Notes under the pieces: model-generated
The model's database searches: none
What the model saw: the letters and a program-made list of their open reading frames with translations, nothing else
What the model was told of the DNA's origin: nothing
Assembly: GCF_014062315.1 (NCBI RefSeq)
Contig: NZ_JACGLT010000004.1
Span: forward strand, 1-64,000
Reading direction: 5' to 3'
Source of the DNA: Gelidibacter maritimus
GTDB taxonomy: Bacteria > Bacteroidota > Bacteroidia > Flavobacteriales > Flavobacteriaceae
Length of the DNA stretch: 64,000 nucleotides
Program-made: the position numbers and the translations under genes
Part shown: piece by piece, positions 54,151 to 64,000 of the stretch
Layout of the letters: every line of letters starts with the position of its first letter
Position numbering within the stretch: position 1 is the first letter of the stretch

Positions 54151-54194
54151 ATGATATTTATCACTTTATTTTGTTATGAAAATTTCTATTTTTA
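54151..54194 (+). promoter_or_regulatory. Promoter of sdhCAB: Crp/Fnr-like site plus -7 box
   Basis: ATGAT-ATTT-ATCAC at 54151-54164, then 22 bases, then TATTTTTA at 54187-54194 (one base from TAnnTTTG). The start-to-start distance of 36 is identical to the promoters of USP 1 and USP 2. sdhC starts at 54278, leaving a leader of about 80 bases. Confidence 0.55.
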
Positions 54195-54277
54195 GAAAGT
54201 CCAACACAGATCTAACGATTTACAAATGAAATATATCAGGCCTTATATGGCTACTAATTCGCATAAAACTTCCACTT

Positions 54278-54937
54278 ATGAGCATGTTTTTTAGAAAAGG
54301 TGTAATTGCTACGACAGGTTTGTTTCTATGTATCTTTTTACTTGTTCATTTGTCGGCCAATGCACTCTTGTTACTTCCTGAGGAAACGGCGAGAGGTTTG
54401 TACAATTCATATTCAGCAACCTTAAGAGAAAGTTTGATAATCTCGGTAATTGCCTACTTAATTTATCTGTCCATTATATTGCATGTGATATATTCAGCCA
54501 TCGTAACTTATAGAAATCGAAAATGCCGCATTGGAAAATATGCTGTGAACCGTAAAAGTGAATACAGTACTTGGGCGTCTCAGAATATGGCCGTTTTGGG
54601 AACGCTTATATTGATTTTTATTGTGGTCCATTTGGCTAACTTTTGGGCCAGGGTTAAATTGGGAATCGGTGAGCAGGTAGGTGTGGATAGCAATGGTAAT
54701 ACCGATGTATATGAGGTGGCATATCTGTTGTTCAACAATATTTATTATATGCTATTTTATGTCATTTTGATGATTCCTTTGGGATTTCATCTTCATCATG
54801 GCCTCAAAAGTGCTTTTAAAACCTTAGGTTTCTATCACAAAAAAGGACTTAAAATACTCGCTTCAGTAGCGCTCATCTATGCTATTATCATAAGTGTCGG
54901 TTTCGGAATTATTCCTTTAATTGTTTATTTCAAATAG
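54278..54937 (+). CDS. sdhC: Succinate dehydrogenase cytochrome b subunit
   Basis: A 219-residue membrane anchor of the type B (single-subunit) form. Five hydrophobic segments carry the histidines expected to hold two haems: [32 protein letters not shown] and [12 protein letters not shown]. It transfers electrons from SdhB to menaquinone. It is the first gene of sdhCAB; sdhA follows after seven bases. The regulatory site at 54151 lies upstream. Confidence 0.94.
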   Translation: MSMFFRKGVIATTGLFLCIFLLVHLSANALLLLPEETARGLYNSYSATLRESLIISVIAYLIYLSIILHVIYSAIVTYRNRKCRIGKYAVNRKSEYSTWASQNMAVLGTLILIFIVVHLANFWARVKLGIGEQVGVDSNGNTDVYEVAYLLFNNIYYMLFYVILMIPLGFHLHHGLKSAFKTLGFYHKKGLKILASVALIYAIIISVGFGIIPLIVYFK

Positions 54938-54944
54938 TAACTCT

Positions 54945-56855
54945 ATGACTCTAGACGCGAAAATACCTGAAGGGAAATTGGAAGACAAATGGAAAAACTA
55001 TCAGGCGACCTCCAATTTGATCAATCCAGCCAATCGAAAGAAATTAAATATTATTGTAGTGGGATCCGGGCTTGCCGGAGCTGGAGCTGCCGCCACTTTA
55101 GCGGAGCTCGGTTATAATGTGCAATGCTTTTGTTATCAGGATTCCGCACGCCGGGCACATTCCGTGGCGGCTCAAGGAGGTATCAATGCGGCAAAAAACT
55201 ATCAGCATGACGGCGATAGTGTGTGGCGAATGTTTTACGATACCCTAAAGGGAGGCGATTTTAGATCTCGTGAGGCAAACACCTATAGACTTGCAGAACT
55301 TTCGGCACCGTTAATTGATCATTTTGTGCAACAAGGCGTTCCGTTTGCCCGGGAATATGGTGGCGTTTTAGAGAATAGGAGTTTTGGTGGTGTACAGGTA
55401 AAACGTACGTTTTACGCTAGGGGACAAACTGGACAACAGTTGGTTTTGGCAGCGTATTCTCAATTGTCTAAAATGATCCGCGCCAAAAAAGTAGAAATGC
55501 TAGCCAGGCATGAAGTACTTGATATTGTTCTTATTGAAGGGAAAGCGAAAGGTGTGATTGCTAGAGATCTAGCCACGGGCGAAATCAAGCGTTTTGTGGC
55601 GGATGCCGTGGTGCTTGCCACGGGTGGTTACTCCCGAGTTTTTAGATTATCAACATTGGCTGTCGGTTGTAATGGAAGTGCAATTTGGAAAGCCCATAAA
55701 AAAGGCGCCTATTTTGCTGCACCTAGTTTCACCCAGATCCATCCTACGGCGCTCCCCCAAACCAGTAAAGCCCAATCAAAATTGACCTTGATGTCAGAAT
55801 CGTTGCGAAATGATGGTCGGATATGGGTGCCGAAGAGAAAGGATGACGGTAGGAAAGCAAAGGATATTCCCGAAGAGGAGCGCGACTATTATCTGGAACG
55901 ACGTTATCCAAGTTTTGGAAATCTAGCGCCTAGAGACATTGCTTCACGCGCAGCTAAAGAGCGTATTGATGCAGGACATGGGGTGGGACAATTAAAGAAC
56001 GCTGTATATTTGGATTTTAAACATGCTATTGAGCGGTTGGGAAAAGATACCATTGAAGAGCGGTACGGGAACTTATTTAATATGTATGAAAAGATCACAG
56101 GAATTGATGCCTACCACGAACCCATGACAATTTCACCTGCCGCGCATTTCTCAATGGGCGGCCTGTGGGTTGATTATGAATTAATGACTAGTATTCCTGG
56201 TTTATACGCCATAGGCGAATGTAATTACTCTGATCATGGGGCCAACCGTCTTGGCGCCAATTCATTGCTTCAAACCAGTATTGACGGCTATTTTATTCTA
56301 CCAAATACTATTAATAATTATCTCGCAGGTGAGTTGGGGGCGAAACATCCAGGAGCGGACCATCCAGAGTTTATGAAGGTTGAGAGTGAGGTGCGTGATT
56401 TGATTAAAAAGATTTTGGAGGTTTATGGTCATAGAACTGTAGATGATTTCCATCGTGAATTGGGCAAAGTAATGTGGCATGAATGTGCTATGAGCCGTAA
56501 CAAGGCAGGTTTGGAGAAAGCCATTGTCCAAATAAAAAATATCAAAACAGAATTCTGGAAGAATGTAAAAGTGACAGGACAAGCTAACGAAATGAATACG
56601 GAGTTAGAAAAAGCTTTGCGTCTTGCCGATTTTATCGAGCTCGCTATCTTGATGTGTACAGATGCTTTACAGCGCGACGAATCATGCGGAGCCCATTTTA
56701 GGGAAGAATATCAAACCAACGAAGGAGAAGCCCTGCGAAATGACGACGATTTCGCCTACGTCTCCGTTTGGGAATATAACAAGGGGGATTTTAAATTGCA
56801 CAAGGAATTCTTGGAATTTGAATATGTGCAGCCCACAGTAAGAAGCTATAAATAA
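54945..56855 (+). CDS. sdhA: Succinate dehydrogenase flavoprotein subunit
   Basis: A 636-residue FAD subunit (start at ATG 54945; the upstream in-frame start overlaps sdhC). It has the dinucleotide-binding fold [21 protein letters not shown], the covalent FAD histidine in [11 protein letters not shown] (His72), the substrate loop with HPTALPQ, and [20 protein letters not shown]. Oxidises succinate to fumarate in the TCA cycle, or the reverse under low oxygen in type B enzymes. SdhB starts seven bases downstream. Confidence 0.96.
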   Translation: MTLDAKIPEGKLEDKWKNYQATSNLINPANRKKLNIIVVGSGLAGAGAAATLAELGYNVQCFCYQDSARRAHSVAAQGGINAAKNYQHDGDSVWRMFYDTLKGGDFRSREANTYRLAELSAPLIDHFVQQGVPFAREYGGVLENRSFGGVQVKRTFYARGQTGQQLVLAAYSQLSKMIRAKKVEMLARHEVLDIVLIEGKAKGVIARDLATGEIKRFVADAVVLATGGYSRVFRLSTLAVGCNGSAIWKAHKKGAYFAAPSFTQIHPTALPQTSKAQSKLTLMSESLRNDGRIWVPKRKDDGRKAKDIPEEERDYYLERRYPSFGNLAPRDIASRAAKERIDAGHGVGQLKNAVYLDFKHAIERLGKDTIEERYGNLFNMYEKITGIDAYHEPMTISPAAHFSMGGLWVDYELMTSIPGLYAIGECNYSDHGANRLGANSLLQTSIDGYFILPNTINNYLAGELGAKHPGADHPEFMKVESEVRDLIKKILEVYGHRTVDDFHRELGKVMWHECAMSRNKAGLEKAIVQIKNIKTEFWKNVKVTGQANEMNTELEKALRLADFIELAILMCTDALQRDESCGAHFREEYQTNEGEALRNDDDFAYVSVWEYNKGDFKLHKEFLEFEYVQPTVRSYK

Positions 56856-56862
56856 TTTTACT

Positions 56863-57606
56863 ATGAATGTCATATTTAAAATTTGGAGACAAGAGCATGC
56901 CGCAGTCGAAGGGTATTTTAAAACTTACGAGGTTGATGGTCTTACAGAAGACATGTCATTTTTAGAGGCTTTGGATCACCTCAATGAAACGCTGGTCTTA
57001 ATAAACGAAAAAGTCATCGCTTTTGAATCTGATTGTCGAGAAGGCATTTGTGGGCAGTGTGGTGTGTTTATAAACGGTAGGGCCCATGGCCCACATCAGC
57101 ATATCACCACCTGTCAATTGCACATGCGAAGCTTTAAAGATGGCGATACGATTGTTGTGGAACCGTGGCGGGCAGAAGCATTTCCCATTGTTAAGGATTT
57201 GGTGGTAGATCGGAGTGCTTTTGATCGTATTATTCAACAAGGCGCTTATATCACCGCAAAAACAGGAACTGCTCCAGAAGCATACGCCATCCCAATTTCC
57301 AAGGAGATTTCGGAACGTGCTATGGATGTTGCCGCTTGCATCGGGTGCGGCGCTTGTGTGGCAGCGTGTAAGAATGCTTCGGCAGCATTATTTACGTCCG
57401 CTAAAATCAATCACCTGAACCAATTGCCCCAAGGGCGTCCGGAAGAGCACTCGCGTTTGCTGGATATGGTGGCTCAAATGGAATTGGAGAACTTTGGCAG
57501 TTGTACCTTTACAGCTGCTTGTGAAGTGGAATGTCCTGCAGAAATATCAATCAACAGCATTGCTGAAATGAATGCCAGATATATAAAAGCCAAATTGTTT
57601 GGATAG
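56863..57606 (+). CDS. sdhB: Succinate dehydrogenase iron-sulfur subunit
   Basis: A 247-residue protein with the 2Fe-2S site CREGICGQCGVF ... CQLHM and two further clusters in CIGCGACVAACKNAS and CTFTAACEVECPAEIS. It passes electrons from the flavin to the cytochrome. Last gene of the operon. Normal length. Confidence 0.96.
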   Translation: MNVIFKIWRQEHAAVEGYFKTYEVDGLTEDMSFLEALDHLNETLVLINEKVIAFESDCREGICGQCGVFINGRAHGPHQHITTCQLHMRSFKDGDTIVVEPWRAEAFPIVKDLVVDRSAFDRIIQQGAYITAKTGTAPEAYAIPISKEISERAMDVAACIGCGACVAACKNASAALFTSAKINHLNQLPQGRPEEHSRLLDMVAQMELENFGSCTFTAACEVECPAEISINSIAEMNARYIKAKLFG

Positions 57607-58263
57607 GAAAACAACCGTGTAGATTGGACCCAGAGACACTTCAATCTTCTCAAGAATTTTCGAGTTTTTAATGTACAGCTTATTTCCTGAAGATTATCAA
57701 TAAGTTTAATGAATACAATAGTTTTTTAGACTGATGTAGAAGCTTTTTTGAATGCTGTTTAAGTGTAGAGATGAGATGACTATGAATCAGTCAATTTATT
57801 GTTCGTGCTGCGACATTGTTACCGCTTCCTGATAACAATCCTGATTATAGAGTTTGTATCGCCTATAGTGATTAATTTAATATATAAATCGGACATTAGT
57901 TTAACCACCCTATCAATATTATTAGAAGCCTCTGAACATTATTTTCGACTCAAAATAATGTTGAATAAACTTAAAGGCAGCCTTATTTGAACCACCGCTA
58001 AAAGGTGCCGGTTGATGCTTCTTTATTGCCATTTAAAATATAATTCTAATTTTTAATAGTAAAATAATTGATAACAAAGTCACAAATTGTCGTAAAATCC
58101 TACTAAATTACTCCCGTGTTATCAGCAATAAAAAGTCAGGACTTTTCAAAATTAAAAATCTCTTGATATTAATCAGTGGTCTTAATCCTGTTAGACATTT
58201 ACAAAATAGGCATACACAGAATACTTAATCTATTGTCACATATCGTTCTTAATTCGCACCTCT
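57607..58263. other. Intergenic region between sdhB and the hexosaminidase
   Basis: 657 bases, very AT-rich. ORFs of about 60 codons in it have no family resemblance. No terminator with a T-run was found after sdhB. Confidence 0.45.
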
Positions 58264-59802
58264 ATGATACGTTATTTTCAAACTCTAATCGTTTTAATTG
58301 TCGGAATTTCAAGTTTTGGATGTTCTTCTACAAAAAAGCCTGTTCAAGCATCCTTAACTAGTGAAACTGTAGCTATTATTCCAAAACCACAAGTGTTGGT
58401 GCGCCACAATGGTGTTTATCAAATACCAAAACAAAACACCATCTCTTTTTCAGGATCTGCAGAAATAGCAGGTCAATGGCTCAGTAAATTACTTCAGGAT
58501 GCCAGCCTCCAAAGCACCATTCAGGCCAAGTCTAAAAGAGCAAACTTTAAATTAGTCCAAGATCCTGCTTTGAGTGGCCAGTTGGGTGAAGAGGGATATT
58601 CTTTGGATATCGATAAGCACGGTGTAACGATTAAAGCAGCGGAAGAGGTTGGGCTATTTTATGCCATACAGAGTTTAACGCAACTTTTGCCAGCCAATCT
58701 GAAAAGCACGACAATAGATTCGAAACCTTTGGTATTGCCTCAACTTCATGTGGAGGATTTTCCAAAGTACAGTTGGCGCGGAAATATGATAGATCTTGCC
58801 CGTAGTTTTTTCGGTATGGAATATTTAAAACGGCATATCGACAGAATGGCACTCTATAAGTTGAATCGTTTACATCTCCATTTAACGGATGATCAAGGTT
58901 GGCGAATTGAATTAAAAAGCAAACCACTTCTTACAGAAATCGCTGGTAAAAGTGCAGTAAAAGATGGTAAATCGGGCTTTTTGTCCATAGAAGATTATAA
59001 GGAGCTGCAAGATTATGCAGCAGAACGGCATGTTGTTATAATTCCGGAGATTGATCTGCCCGGTCATATCTATGCTGCGTTGGTGGCTTATCCGGAGCTT
59101 AATTGTGAAGACTTGAGTAACCTTAATCCGAAAATGGCTACACCACCAGAATTATTTGATGGCTACAAAGTGGGATGGAGCAAATTGTGTCTCAAAGATC
59201 CTGAGACTTATAGCTTCGTGGCCGAGGTTTTAAGAGAAGTGTCGGAAATGACTGTTGGCCCTTGGGTACATATAGGTGGCGATGAAATAAATGACGACCT
59301 CTATGAAGACTTTGTAGTAAAGGCAGATTCTATGGTAAGAAGTTATGGTAAAATCCCAATAGGTTGGGAGGAAGTTTCTAAAGCTGATGTCAGCCAAGAA
59401 TTGATAGTTCAGAGATGGAATGGCAAAACCACACCATTAAAAAGGTCAAAGGTAATTGAATCTATTTGCACAAGCTTTTACTTTGACCATGCCAATGTAG
59501 CAGGACAGGAAAAAACCAATAACTGGTGTCAAAAATCTGGTGTATCATTGGAAGATGTTTACAATTTCAATGATAAGGCGGACCAAATCATTGGCGTAGA
59601 AGCACCCGTATGGACGGAGTTGGTAATTTCGGATGCCATGTTGGACAACCGATTGTGGCCACGTTTGATGGCGGTTGCGGAAATTGGCTGGTCGGAGTCC
59701 CACGATGATTTTAAAGAATTTTCCAAACGTTTAAGTCTGCATAAGTCGAGATTGGAAGCTTTGAAAATAAACTTTTATCCTGCACCAGAACTTAACCCGT
59801 AA
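58264..59802 (+). CDS. Glycoside hydrolase family 20 beta-N-acetylhexosaminidase, lipoprotein
   Basis: A 512-residue enzyme with a lipoprotein signal (LIVGISSFG-Cys20). An N-terminal GH20b domain (~35-160) precedes the catalytic barrel (~165-500). Motifs: HLHLTDDQGWRIE, PEIDLPGHIYAAL, and the catalytic pair Asp340-Glu341 in HIGGDEINDD. GH20 enzymes release terminal GlcNAc or GalNAc from chitin oligomers or glycans by substrate-assisted catalysis. It lies 607 bases upstream of a SusC/SusD pair on the same strand, which suggests a glycan-use locus. Confidence 0.95.
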   Translation: MIRYFQTLIVLIVGISSFGCSSTKKPVQASLTSETVAIIPKPQVLVRHNGVYQIPKQNTISFSGSAEIAGQWLSKLLQDASLQSTIQAKSKRANFKLVQDPALSGQLGEEGYSLDIDKHGVTIKAAEEVGLFYAIQSLTQLLPANLKSTTIDSKPLVLPQLHVEDFPKYSWRGNMIDLARSFFGMEYLKRHIDRMALYKLNRLHLHLTDDQGWRIELKSKPLLTEIAGKSAVKDGKSGFLSIEDYKELQDYAAERHVVIIPEIDLPGHIYAALVAYPELNCEDLSNLNPKMATPPELFDGYKVGWSKLCLKDPETYSFVAEVLREVSEMTVGPWVHIGGDEINDDLYEDFVVKADSMVRSYGKIPIGWEEVSKADVSQELIVQRWNGKTTPLKRSKVIESICTSFYFDHANVAGQEKTNNWCQKSGVSLEDVYNFNDKADQIIGVEAPVWTELVISDAMLDNRLWPRLMAVAEIGWSESHDDFKEFSKRLSLHKSRLEALKINFYPAPELNP

Positions 59803-60409
59803 TAAGTAGGCCATAGTACGTATGTATTCGAAAATATGAATTCAAAAAATTCATGCTTTTATGCTGTATATCTTAATATAGGATAAGAATAAATAATAAA
59901 TATTAAATACGATAGCACGACATTGCGTATGTGCAGGATTTGATATTTGCCCACTTAAACTTCATGTCCTTCTTATTATAAAGAGCAACATCCTCGTATT
60001 CTGATACGATTTTGAACGTATTAAGATGAAGGGGAAATCCTACTTTCAATTTTTTTTGATACCGTTATAAAAAAAATGAAAACTTATCCTTAATGCTAAT
60101 TTTAAAAATGCGTTTTAAGGCCTTTGGTCTTATATTATTCATAAATACTGAGGAAATTTCAATTAACCCTATTAAAGTCAGGGATTTTATAAAATGCGTG
60201 TTTAAGGCACAATTACTGCATAAATAGCTAAATAGGTCTCATAAAATGGGCATGATTTTAATTTCTTTTGATAAAACATCTGCAATTTTAACGTTTTTTA
60301 AGAAAAAATTCCTTAATATTGATTGTCTAAAATTACTTAGTCAAATAGTGAAGTGCAATTTGAATATTTCAATATCAACTAATAACAATTTTTAAAAGGG
60401 GTTCACATT
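59803..60409. other. Intergenic region upstream of susC
   Basis: 607 bases, strongly AT-rich, no ORF. A promoter for the SusC/SusD pair is expected here, but no perfect TAnnTTTG box or ATGAY-N4-ATCAY site was found. Confidence 0.45.
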
Positions 60410-63400
60410 ATGGAAAAACGATTACTTTTAATTTTACTCTGCTTTCTGGGATTTCAAGCTTTTGCCCAAGAGCGGATCTTGACCGGAAAGGTCATTGACG
60501 AGAAAGGTTTGCCTGTGGCAGGTGCTTCAGTGTATATAAAGAACACTAGTAAGGGCACCGTGAGCAATATGGACGGAAATTTCACGTTTAGTGCGCCAGA
60601 TAGTAATGATGCAGTATTGGTTATTTCGTCCATCGGTTTTGACACACAGGAAATAATAATCGGTACCCGCAACCGGTTTGATGTCACACTAATGGAAGAC
60701 TTGGAAGGACTTGATGAAGTGGTGGTCACTGCATTGGGTATCAAACAAGAGAAAAAAGCACTTGGGTATGCCGTCACTGAAATTAAAGGTTCTACCTTGG
60801 CAGAAACTCAACGTGAAAACTTTGTCAATGGTTTAGCCGGTAGGGTGGCAGGTGTTGAAGTCAATAGTACTTCCGGACTTCCAGGATCTTCGTCATCCAT
60901 TGTCATTAGGGGTATCAGTTCATTGAGTGGCAATAATCAGCCCTTATTTGTAGTGGATGGTCTTCCTATCAGTAACAATACTACCTCCACTTCAGTTTTT
61001 GCCTCCTCTCTTAATACGGCAACCTCTTTTGAAAACAGAGGTATCGATTTTACCAACAGAGGTGCTGACATCAATCCTGAAGATATTGCCTCGGTAACCA
61101 TTTTGAAAGGTCCGGAAGCAGCTGCCTTGTATGGTATAGAAGCAGCCTCAGGAGCTATCGTGATAACTACCAAAAGAGGACAGGCTGGGACACCGCGTAT
61201 CGACTACAGCACAAGTGTTAGAGTGGATCGGATTGTAGAATATCCAGATATACAGCAGGTTTATGATAGAGGTGCCAACGGCTATACTGAAGAAGGCAAC
61301 GAATCACTCTACTATTTTGGACAGCCCTATCCGGCAGGAACACAGTTTTATGACAATGTGAAGAGCTTCTTTCGTGATGCCTACAGTCAAAAACATAATA
61401 TCTCGGTCTCGGGAGGGAGTGAAAAAACCCAATACCGTGTATCTGCATCCAATACAAGTTCAGAAGGTTTTATTCCGAACACAGGCTTGGAGAAGTTGAA
61501 TTTGACCTCTGCGCTCACTGCAGAATTCAACCGATTTCTTTCTGCCGATGTCACCTTTGATTATACCCGATCAGATAATGATCAAACGTTTAGAGGTGCT
61601 GGTGGTCCTTTATTGCATTTATTGTTATGGCCTTCTACAGATGATGCCAGTAACTATTTGACACCATCAGGCAAAAGACGGGATTACGCCGATTATTCCA
61701 ATGCGGTTGAAAACCCGTTCTTCAATGTCAATAAGAATATTCTTAACTCCCTTACTGATCGTTATAAATTAAACACATCACTTACGGTCACACCATTAAA
61801 TTGGTTAAAGTTTGTGGGACAAGTAGGGATTGACTATTTCACTACCAAAAGTACGATTGTAAGACATCCGGAATCAAACACCGGAAAAAGTCGCAACGGG
61901 ATATTTGATCAAGCCTTGGTAACTACAAGAAATTTGACATTCCAATACTATACACAAATTACACCACCAAAATTGTTAAATGATAAAATTACTACGGATA
62001 TCAAAATTGGTAGTGCGGTTTATGATTATAATACATTCAGTGCTGCGGCCGGAGGAGAAGACTTTCAGGCTCCAGACTTGTGGTCCATTAATAACACCGA
62101 TTTAAAGACTCATAGAGCGTTCAATAATTTGACTGAACGTCGATTGGTTGGCGCCTTTGCTACCTTTAATGCCAATTATGACAATATGGTTTTTCTTAGT
62201 TTAACCGCTAGAAATGACTGGAGTTCTACCTTACCAAAAAAGAACAATTCCTTCTTTTATCCATCGGCCGGTCTAAGTTTTGTCTTTACGGAATTGGAGC
62301 CTTTAAAAGGCATTAAAGATGTGCTGTCTTACGGTAAACTGAGAGCTTCTATTGCGCAAGTGGGAAAGGACGCGAATCCGTATAATATTCGACCATTTTA
62401 CACAAATGCGTTGACTACGGGAGGCGGATTCAGATATGGATTTACAGGACCAAGTTTAGATTTACGACCTGAGATGACCACTTCTTATGAGTATGGTATT
62501 GAGTTGAAATTACTTAAAAACAGGTTAGGGTTGGATGTGACCTATTTTAACAAAAAATCTGTAGATCAAATTGTTCAAAATCTAAGGCTCAGCTACGCTA
62601 CAGGCTTCGTACTTATGACATTCAATGCCGGTGAAATCCAAAATGAAGGTATTGAACTCCAATTGAATGCCACGCCTGTAAGAACCGATAACTTCAGTTG
62701 GGATATTTTAGCTAATTACACTCAAAACAAGAGTGAGCTTATAAAATTGCCTGGAGATGTTCAAGAGTTTTATAATTCTGATACCTGGTTATACGGAAAC
62801 GTACGTGTGGGTTCGAGAGTGGGTGGTCCTTTGACGACATTCACCGGTTATGATTATCAGCGCAATGACCAAGGAGAAGTGTTGATTAATCCTTCCAACG
62901 GATTGCCGATATTGGATACAAGCGAATGGATCATCGTTGGAGATAGAAACCCAAAATTCACCATGGGTCTAACCAATACCTTTAGATATAAAAATTTCTC
63001 TTTGAACTTCCTATTGGATTTCAGAGTTGGCGGCGATGTATATAACGCTACCGAACATTATTTAACTACAAGAGGCTTAAGTAAAAGAACTTTGGATAGA
63101 GAAGTGCCACGAATTGTAACCGGGGTCCTAAAAGACGGTAACGAAAATTCCGCCAATCCTACGGAAAACAATATTCCTATTGACCTGTACCGCAACTCAT
63201 CCTATTGGAGTTCAATCTACCCGCATCAAAGTTTTATTGAAAAGGATATCAATTGGGTGCGTTTAAGAGATGTCACATTAGGTTATAATTTGCCATCAAG
63301 CTTTTTGGATAGAACGAAGTTCTTAAGAAGCGCCAGTTTATTTATCACAGGGACTGATTTGTTCTTATTTACGAATTACTCTGGTTTAGATCCTGTGGCT

Positions 63401-63505
63401 AATGGAAACTCCGCTGCTGTAGGTGGTGCCGGAGGTGCAGGATTGGATTACGGAAACTTTCCGCTTCCAAGGGGATTGAATTTTGGATTAAAAGTTGGAT
63501 TTTAA
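60410..63505 (+). CDS. SusC/RagA-type TonB-dependent outer membrane transporter
   Basis: A 1031-residue barrel protein. Signal peptide (LLLILLCFLGFQAFAQ), carboxypeptidase-D-like N-terminal extension (~20-105: RILTGKVIDEKGLPVAGASVYIKNTSKGTVSNMDGNF), TonB-box-like DEVVVTALG, plug domain (NGLAGRVAGVEVNSTSGLPGSSSSIVIRG ... LFVVDGLPI), then a large beta-barrel with the typical end GLNFGLKVGF. It imports ligands bound by the SusD-like lipoprotein that starts 12 bases downstream. The nearby GH20 gene hints at an amino-sugar glycan, though SusCD pairs also carry peptides. Confidence 0.95.
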   Translation: MEKRLLLILLCFLGFQAFAQERILTGKVIDEKGLPVAGASVYIKNTSKGTVSNMDGNFTFSAPDSNDAVLVISSIGFDTQEIIIGTRNRFDVTLMEDLEGLDEVVVTALGIKQEKKALGYAVTEIKGSTLAETQRENFVNGLAGRVAGVEVNSTSGLPGSSSSIVIRGISSLSGNNQPLFVVDGLPISNNTTSTSVFASSLNTATSFENRGIDFTNRGADINPEDIASVTILKGPEAAALYGIEAASGAIVITTKRGQAGTPRIDYSTSVRVDRIVEYPDIQQVYDRGANGYTEEGNESLYYFGQPYPAGTQFYDNVKSFFRDAYSQKHNISVSGGSEKTQYRVSASNTSSEGFIPNTGLEKLNLTSALTAEFNRFLSADVTFDYTRSDNDQTFRGAGGPLLHLLLWPSTDDASNYLTPSGKRRDYADYSNAVENPFFNVNKNILNSLTDRYKLNTSLTVTPLNWLKFVGQVGIDYFTTKSTIVRHPESNTGKSRNGIFDQALVTTRNLTFQYYTQITPPKLLNDKITTDIKIGSAVYDYNTFSAAAGGEDFQAPDLWSINNTDLKTHRAFNNLTERRLVGAFATFNANYDNMVFLSLTARNDWSSTLPKKNNSFFYPSAGLSFVFTELEPLKGIKDVLSYGKLRASIAQVGKDANPYNIRPFYTNALTTGGGFRYGFTGPSLDLRPEMTTSYEYGIELKLLKNRLGLDVTYFNKKSVDQIVQNLRLSYATGFVLMTFNAGEIQNEGIELQLNATPVRTDNFSWDILANYTQNKSELIKLPGDVQEFYNSDTWLYGNVRVGSRVGGPLTTFTGYDYQRNDQGEVLINPSNGLPILDTSEWIIVGDRNPKFTMGLTNTFRYKNFSLNFLLDFRVGGDVYNATEHYLTTRGLSKRTLDREVPRIVTGVLKDGNENSANPTENNIPIDLYRNSSYWSSIYPHQSFIEKDINWVRLRDVTLGYNLPSSFLDRTKFLRSASLFITGTDLFLFTNYSGLDPVANGNSAAVGGAGGAGLDYGNFPLPRGLNFGLKVGF

Positions 63506-63517
63506 ATAAAAATAGCG

Positions 63518-64000
63518 ATGAAAAAAATAATATACACATTTTTAATAATTACCGGTACATTGACCATTTCGGGTTGTTCTGATTATTTGGACGTCAATAC
63601 CAATCCCAATGGACCGGATGCACTTTTGCAACCTGAACTATTCCTGCCACAGATACAATCTGAGATGGCAGTGGCCGTACAATGGGACGGACGTTTTACA
63701 GGGTTTTACACTCAAAACTGGGCCTACACGTCTGGATCGAGTTATTCTCTCAACCTCCATAACAATCCGTTGTCCGATTCTTACGCGCAACTTTGGAGGG
63801 CTGTTTATTGGAGTATGGGCTACAATCTATCCGATATGATTGAAAGCGGAGAGCTCAATAAAAAATATGATTTTGTCGGAGTAGGGCATATCATGAGAGC
63901 TTACGGATGGCAAATGTTGACCGACTATCACGGGCCGGTTATTGTAACAGAAGCTTTTAATTCCAGTCAGCGGGTTTTTGATTATGATGAACAACCGGTG
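63518..64000 (+). CDS. SusD/RagB-family lipoprotein, 5' part (cut by window end)
   Basis: An open frame from ATG 63518 to the end of the window (161 codons). Lipoprotein signal (LIITGTLTISG-Cys) followed by SDYLDVNTNPNGPDALLQPELFLPQIQSEMA, the usual SusD-like opening, then the TPR-like helices (YAQLWRAVYWSMGYNLSDMIESG). It would cap the SusC barrel and bind the substrate at the cell surface. Confidence 0.93.
   Translation, partial: MKKIIYTFLIITGTLTISGCSDYLDVNTNPNGPDALLQPELFLPQIQSEMAVAVQWDGRFTGFYTQNWAYTSGSSYSLNLHNNPLSDSYAQLWRAVYWSMGYNLSDMIESGELNKKYDFVGVGHIMRAYGWQMLTDYHGPVIVTEAFNSSQRVFDYDEQPV

Overview
The window is a low-GC chromosomal segment of a marine-type member of the Bacteroidetes, most likely family Flavobacteriaceae. 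The grounds are several type IX secretion (T9SS) cargo proteins with C-terminal sorting domains, a PorP/SprF-family protein, a SusC/SusD pair, TAnnTTTG-like -7 promoter boxes in place of a sigma70 -10, an sdhCAB operon with a single cytochrome b subunit, and an nrdBA pair in which the small subunit carries the ATP-cone. No rRNA, tRNA, CRISPR array, phage or transposase was seen.

Layout. 1-11.3 kb (minus strand): the 5' part of an HYR-repeat surface protein, then a four-gene envelope cluster reading LysM/periplasmic-binding protein, a 1346-residue repeat adhesin with a type B (CHU_C) sorting domain, its PorP/SprF-like partner, and an OmpA/PD40 protein. 11.7-19 kb: a PfpI/DJ-1 stress protein, a small SAP/Rho-N-like protein, an unknown protein, DoxX, a fused E1 alpha/beta 2-oxoacid dehydrogenase and an S9 peptidase. 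19.5-27.7 kb: a sensory block with a PAS-LOV-PAS histidine kinase overlapping a receiver-cNMP-HTH (Crp/Fnr fold) response regulator, followed by five double-domain universal stress proteins, the last with an in-frame TAG. 27.9-43.4 kb: two 570-residue beta-propeller T9SS proteins flanking sbcDC, a fibronectin III/choice-of-anchor T9SS protein, a GIY-YIG-like protein, a lipoprotein sulfatase and a decayed topoisomerase IB gene. 43.7-50.8 kb: nrdBA with a strong terminator, two small membrane proteins, a queuosine-precursor transporter behind a preQ1-I riboswitch, a tandem array of 164-169 bp repeats, and a DHA2-type MFS exporter. 51.2-64 kb: a subtilase, a GNAT, sdhCAB, a GH20 hexosaminidase, SusC, and the start of SusD (cut by the window edge).

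The main discovery candidate is regulatory. Three promoter regions (first USP, second USP, sdhCAB) share a 14-bp imperfect palindrome ATGAY-N4-ATCAY, which has the 5-4-5 layout of Crp/Fnr operators. In all three it is followed, at exactly the same distance (36 bases start to start), by a TAnnTTTR box. The adjacent Crp/Fnr-type response regulator keeps the Glu...Arg pair of the recognition helix, and its partner kinase has an intact LOV photochemical motif (Cys179). The simplest reading is a light-, redox- or energy-responsive two-component system that controls a stress-protein array and succinate dehydrogenase. The operator and spacing are read directly from the sequence; the link between this regulator and these sites is inference.
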